Source of the DNA: Saccharina japonica
Taxonomy: Eukaryota; Sar; Phaeophyceae; Laminariales; Laminariaceae
DNA: 64,000 nt
Assembly: GCA_008828725.1 (NCBI GenBank)
Contig: MEHQ01000877.1
Span: 265,639-329,638 of the forward strand
Direction of reading: 5' to 3'
The notes under the pieces are model-generated. The model saw nothing but the letters and a program-made list of their open reading frames with translations, did no database searches and was not told where the DNA came from. Shown piece by piece: positions 58,191 through 64,000 of the stretch; the stretch's first letter is position 1; each line of letters begins with the position of its first letter. The position numbers and the translations under genes were made by a program.

Positions 58191-61100
58191 ACTTGTGAGG
58201 ACAAATATATCCGAACATGATGTATGTATACACACATCGTAACGTACCACACATATGGTGAGGGGGGCTGGACGCTGTATCGAATGCAGTCATACCGACA
58301 GTCGTAAACCTTGTTCGATCGAATGCCCGCCAATCGAAGAAATGTGGAGGTCCTAGCGTTCGTTTGTGAGGAAGGTATGGTGGGAGTACTCTGAATGAAG
58401 TGCTTGTGAGCCGGAGGTACTAAGTGTTGGCATGAATGATGGCATTCGTGTTGACTAGGTAAGGATTGCGAGAGAAGAGCCCCCGTTTGAGCGACTCTCT
58501 CCATGTCCCAAAATAAACCGCATACATTGCAAGAGGGGCATGGACGCCGGTGTCGGGGGCGGGGATAGTCGGAGATAGTGCTCGGGAAGGGAGCTACAGC
58601 TTTGGCAAACACCTACCTCCCCCCTTGGCGATTGTAATCGTTTGTTTCAAGAAGGAACCCGGCGGTACGGGACGGTGGCGTCTAGCCCGTTTGGTCAAAC
58701 CTCTATTTATGGGGTATGCCAAGGTCTTTAGGAGCGCACCATACGAAAGCAGGGCGTAGGTCCGGACCCGAGAGGAGCTGTTAGTTGAGCTTCTTTCCCG
58801 GCCAATGGTATCCTGGGTGGACGTTGAGACCCGGGTCGCCTTTATGTCTAGAAAGTTCGGGTACATATTCGATTTATGTTGAGAACCCCCCCCCCCCCCC
58901 CCCCGCGAGTTGGTGCGTTCGCGTGTTGCGCCACCGTAGTCCAGCCCGTCGACGTCTGGAACCAGGAGCGTCGCCGCGGTATGTAATTTCCGCCGTGTTG
59001 ATTGACACGTTTTTCAGTGCAGATGTGGCCGCCAGCCGCTCCCAGGCTGCCTTCTGGTTGAGCCGTAGTGTACAACTCACCCAACCAAATATTTAGGAAT
59101 ATCAGAGACTAAGCCTCGTACACGACTCCGTTGGCTACTGCACACTAACCTAATCAATAACATTGTAACATATCACATTGGAGTTTCACATATATTGGGT
59201 GGCTCTTCGCAGTTAAGATATACCCTATTCGTGACGAACGAGAGTCGGTTCAAAAAGGAACACCGACCGTGGCACCCCTCGGTTGAGCGCGTGGCCGCCT
59301 AAACTGCATGGTGAGGGCGGGAGAGGAGATGCATCTTCTTCGGTGGTTTTTGTACGTGTTTCCCGCAGAGGTAGGCCCGATGACACGGAATGAGAATGTT
59401 ACGCACATCGAACGGGTTACCGATGCCAACTGCATGATCCCGATCGTACACGGCAGAACAATTCCTGATCTGCACTTGATCTAACTCATGCCTCCGGGTG
59501 GGGGCTGGGAAACCTGCGTGGTCCAGGACATATTTCTCACAGGTGGGATATCAAGTGCTACACTGATCCTGCTGTATAAAATAACGCCTTCCTTCCGCGG
59601 TAACCCCCTGGCAGCTTCAAGGGGAGGGGACGGTCGATTGTCTTTCACGATCACATCACCCACCACACTATGCCACCCGGGCTCGTGGGGCGGGACAGTC
59701 GTCGAACTCGCGACGTACGGGAATGCACGAGCCACAGACAGCATTGTAGTCTCGTGCTTCTCCACGCGCTTACTCTGAGCTCGACAAGACCACGCGCTAG
59801 GCATGGTCTCGTCGCTGCATGACGCCCTCGTTACTGGGTATAGACGGTACACACGAAGAAGACACCCGTGGCGAATGCAAGGTATAGCCACGAAGGGGAC
59901 GAAATAGAGCGCACACGCTATTTGGGGAAACTCTGAGCATCCGGTGTGTAAACGTAATATTTGCAACTGCACTAAGGGAGAACGCTGCTATATGTGTCTG
60001 AACGAAACGTTTGACGATATATATATATATATCCTGGTGTGTGACGTTGTCTGACCTCGATGCTGTGTGTACGCGCGAATACTTTGACTGGTATCTACCA
60101 AGGTAAAGTCATTCAAAAACGAGCAAACACGTAGGTCGTGGTTGAGTTAATGTGAGGGTGACCTTCACGAGGAAAGATATTATCACCTGAAGTTGCAAAT
60201 TTTGAATATATTTTTTATACTTGCATGCTGAGCAGGACGCTGATGAGCACAAAAACAGTAGACGAAAAGGAGCGCGCCAGTAGGCCCGGGCCGCGTGTTT
60301 GTGGTCGCATGTCAGCAAACCAGGAGGTGGGACCCACGTCCGTTATGACCAGAGAATATGAGCCCACTACCGGTACCGGCGTCATTCAAAGCCCAAGCAC
60401 GATTTCGGATAGGCATCGACACAATATGTTTGTTTGGGTTTGTCGTATTAATAGTTCGTAACAATAGATCAGATGTGAACTCCGCTTATGCCTGTAGCGA
60501 GTCTTTCCCGCCGATACTCAACCAGCTGGGGCGTGCTTCCATTAAACGATGGATCCGGTTTGAGCCGTCTCTCTCCATGAATATTCGCCAAACCAATGTC
60601 TTGTATGGCTGCCCTGCGCGTCGAGTTTGGGCATTCTATATATTATATCATGACCAACTATTAGCGCCCGCGTGGCTAGCGCTGTCATACGGGCTGTATA
60701 CTGAAGTTCAAGAACAACGCAGCACAAGCTCAGCCCATTTGACCTTCGCCTGCGCTCTACGTCTCGTTCGGCGCTTTGGACGGGGTAAATGTTCGAACTG
60801 AGTGCCGACCGTAGCATCCGTTAGAATATTCATCTCAGATGTCGGGGATGTCAGGTGCCTTCTGCGTGCGGACCGGTGCTACAAAATGCTTCGTCTCGTT
60901 TTTGGTCATTCGTGTTCAGCCGCTCAGAGCCACTCCCTTCAATCCTTACAGCTTTGGGCTTTTCATCGTTTGTGTTTTGGTGTTATTCATGGGCACATCA
61001 TTGTGTTTCTGCGGCAAAAACAATCATTGGAAGTCAACGTTTGGGTGGATTACAAAGCCACTCGCCCAACTGGTAGTATTCTTTGTAATATAATTTCATA

Positions 61101-62569
61101 CTGTAGTAACTACTGGAATACTTGAGACTTCTTGCCCGAAGTGGGGGGGGCTCACCCGGGATAAATCACCCCCGTGCTGAGTGCGTACTCAGCGCGGTAG
61201 CGATCCCGGCCATAAAATAACTACAAACGCAGAAACTCGTATTATTTACCTGTTAGCTGGGCGGGTGGGATGGTCAGAAATACTCCTCGAAAGCCCCGAT
61301 GGTTTGGCGTTTGGGCGTCTTTGGCAGAGAATGGTATCATGTGCGTCATTTTGACCAAGTAGCTTCAGTTTTTTGTAGTTGAGCCACATCTTAACGATCA
61401 AGTCGTTCCAATTGGTTGACTCCCGGCATTACTGTAGTATTCTTGTACACTTTCACCGATCATTTAAAACGAGTATTGTATTAGTTGAGGCCTCCTGCCC
61501 CAGCCAGTTGTCTTACACCCATACTCCCTTGGGCTCTTGAATGGTCTGTTAGCCATTTGGCTGAGGCAAAACACCTCCTCCCTATCGATTGTCTCACCCG
61601 AACTCACAGTACATCACCTCTACCGGGGAATGCTCGCGGCAAAACTTTCTTGAAAGGCCGCGCGGTGAATGTCCAACTTTGAGGGCATTAAAAAAGTCAC
61701 TCGCCCGAATAGCGTGGATACGGTAAGGAAATGGGCGACCGAAGGAGGCATTCGACACGCCCAAACCTCGATAACGATGAGTGAACTGCTACGGCGTGGT
61801 TTCGTAGATGTTTTATAAGACTCCCGTTGACGCGGCTTAACAATGGACAAATCATCGCAGTTCTAGCCGTCCAGTAGCTGGTACGACAAACTATTGCTCT
61901 AAGGCTTCGAGAAGTAGCTCAAACGCAAATGACGCCGACGAAAGCAATTTACTACGAAGCAAATGTGAGGGAAGAAAGGCACACGTATAGGTAGGGAGGT
62001 ATACAACCCCAACGAGTGCAATAGACAGAGAAAAAACAAAACACATCTGACCCAAGTCTGGAGCCGAGGCTTACCATCGAAACAGCCCAAACAAAACAAC
62101 CAACAGGATAGAAAACCTACAAGAGGCCGGAAGTAATTATAGGAAAACAATACTTCACGATAGAATCAATCAAATAGAAACGAACTCGAAGACAAAGATA
62201 AAAATCGTAATGTGGGAACGAATCCAAAAGTATAACTCGAACCGAACCGGCACTCACCACACCGCTGCCTTCCATTGGGCTCGGGAAGGCGCAACAAGCG
62301 GTGGTCATGCTCGGGACCTTCTCTGCATGCAATTACCGCTGCATCTGCTTCTACGCCTGGCGTAATCAGGGGGAAGAATGATTGTCGGCAAACATGCTTC
62401 GACCTTCTTACAGGGAGCTTGGTGTCTTTCGTTCCCCTCGCCACCGTGGAAGTGACCACACCACAAAACAAACCAACGGATTCAACGTTCTCACCCGTAT
62501 GCAATAAAGCCGGTCACAGGAGCGGTTCTTCGCAAGATGCGGTTCACCCTTCATGCTACTCGTTGAATA
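58191..62569. other. Region without recognised gene
   Basis: It contains a 19-base poly-C run (58886-58904), a TA run (60018-60033) and several frames of 90-163 codons without recognisable domains. One frame at 60839-61093 has hydrophobic stretches. Nothing can be assigned. Confidence 0.4.
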
Positions 62570-63690
62570 TCTCACGCTGCGTCGCGCTGTTGTGGGTGCA
62601 AACGATGCCTGCCTGGTAGATTGAAACCCGACGTCCATCGACCCTGTATAGTAGAATTCGAGGGCCTATGGCCATATTCCTACGGCCATGCATGGCACGG
62701 GTACACCCATTGGATATATCCCCTGAGAACGGAACGCCTCTCTTCTTACGTCTACCCCGGAGTTATGCAGAACTTGCACACATATAATAGGCAATGACCG
62801 GATAACCTTGACCTGTGAACCTGCAAATCGTTGACCGAGGATAGGACAACGGGGTCTGAAACTGTTTACCTACCGTACCAAATCATACATAAATGTGGAT
62901 CTGCGGCAAATCCGACCGCGCGACTGCGTTCGTTCTACCTACGCGGTTTTCAAACCGTGAAATTGGAGCTGGATACAAAGGTAGTATTGGAGGCATTTTT
63001 AGACTATTGACGTTCACTTCTGTCGTGCTGACGCCAGTGGTACGGGCGATCTCCACAGTGGAAAATCACAAAACAATTTCATGCTCGTTGTCTCTACTCG
63101 CCTCCTTACGAGGTCGTGCTGCATTCCAGCTTGCGGCGCTTCGCGCTATTGTGGGTGCAAACAATGTCTGTCTGGTCAATGAAAGACCGACGTGCTCCAT
63201 CCCGGCATTGTAGGGGTGAAAGGGTCTATGCCATTATTACTACCGCCATGCATGGCACAAGTACACCCACCGCATATTTCCCCCGAGGTGCGACTGACTG
63301 TATTGTTTACCCCGAGTTTGGCGGTACTTGCACACTAAAGAAATGTTGGCCGGCTAATCTTGACCAGTAGGCCTACACATCGTACACGGAGGATACGACA
63401 ACAGGCCTGCAAAATATTTCCTACCTCACCAAAACGTATATACGAGGACCCGCGCCACATGTCGACCGCACGGCTACGTTTGATCTATCTACACAGTTAT
63501 CCAATGGTGTTATTGCCTCGGGACACGAAGTACCATTGGATGCGTGCTTGGATTATTTCCGTACCCTTCCCTCGTGCTAACGGTGGAGGTACGGGCGGGT
63601 TCGACAGAGGGGCCTCCAAGATTAAAACGCAAGCTCCTTGCCCCAACTCGCCTCCCCACGAGGTGATGCTCCAAAATATGTACCACCGCC
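62570..63690. repeat. ~559-bp tandem repeat, two units
   Basis: TTGTGGGTGCAAACGATG at 62590 recurs as TTGTGGGTGCAAACAATG near 63149, and the ATGCATGGCAC block recurs at the same spacing, as do later landmarks. The units are well diverged. A third unit may continue to the window end. Confidence 0.75.
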
Positions 63691-64000
63691 CCGCCACCAA
63701 CAACATTCCAGTTTGTCTGTGTACTCGTATTTCCAACGCTAGCTAGACCACTCCTCGGCAGCGACATCAAAGATAAAGCGAGTGCTGTAAGCCCGTCCAC
63801 TCTCGTTCGTAGGGCGTCATGTAGTACCGTACTGCCTGCACAACGACGGCAGAGCCTGTGTAGCGGTCCCGTATGCCTTTAGACGCATGGTACGGTAGGC
63901 GTTCATGTAGGCGTTCATGTTAGTGCGTCTGGGGTTTCTCGCATGATGAGGTCTACAGTAAGCCCCACCGAAACGCACGTGTTGACATGTTCAATACTCA

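Overview
The window looks like eukaryotic nuclear DNA. Its genes are split by many canonical GT..AG introns, little of it is coding, and it is crowded with short terminal-inverted-repeat transposons. No rRNA, tRNA, prokaryotic operon or CRISPR array is visible. The gene structure, with many small phase-0 exons and introns of roughly 0.3-2.2 kb, would suit a stramenopile alga such as a brown alga. That is inference from style only, because nothing here fixes the taxon.

Four blocks stand out. (1) Bases 1-7,270 recur at 40,354-47,622 as a near-identical copy whose left edge lies outside the window. (2) Two diverged paralogues of a secreted GDSL/SGNH esterase lie on the plus strand. The right-hand one (26,056-36,997) is a complete ten-exon gene with signal peptide, Ser, Gly, Asn and Asp-His blocks and consistent reading phases throughout. 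The left-hand one (7,271-17,105) is a pseudogene. The edge of the 7.3-kb duplication cuts its exon 2 and two small transposons sit at its exon-2 donor. Exons 3-4 are gone, yet exons 5-10 are still open and correctly bordered. (3) A single-exon AIG1/GIMAP-like P-loop GTPase lies at 52,082-52,819. (4) The last 13 kb is mostly decayed duplication: a two-unit tandem segment, a degenerate ~33-bp minisatellite and a ~559-bp tandem repeat.

The mobile fraction is unusually readable. About twenty copies of one small element family (F1) and four or more of a relative (F2) share GA..TC termini and make 4-bp target duplications. Nested in or beside them are a piggyBac-like foldback, a hAT-like element carrying interstitial telomere repeats, two abutting hAT-like elements with 8-bp target duplications, a PIF/Harbinger-like foldback with TAA duplications, and a 715-bp AT-rich inverted-repeat element. 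No transposase gene was recognised, so all appear non-autonomous. The two esterase loci act as natural filled and empty sites for several insertions, which makes the order of events readable.
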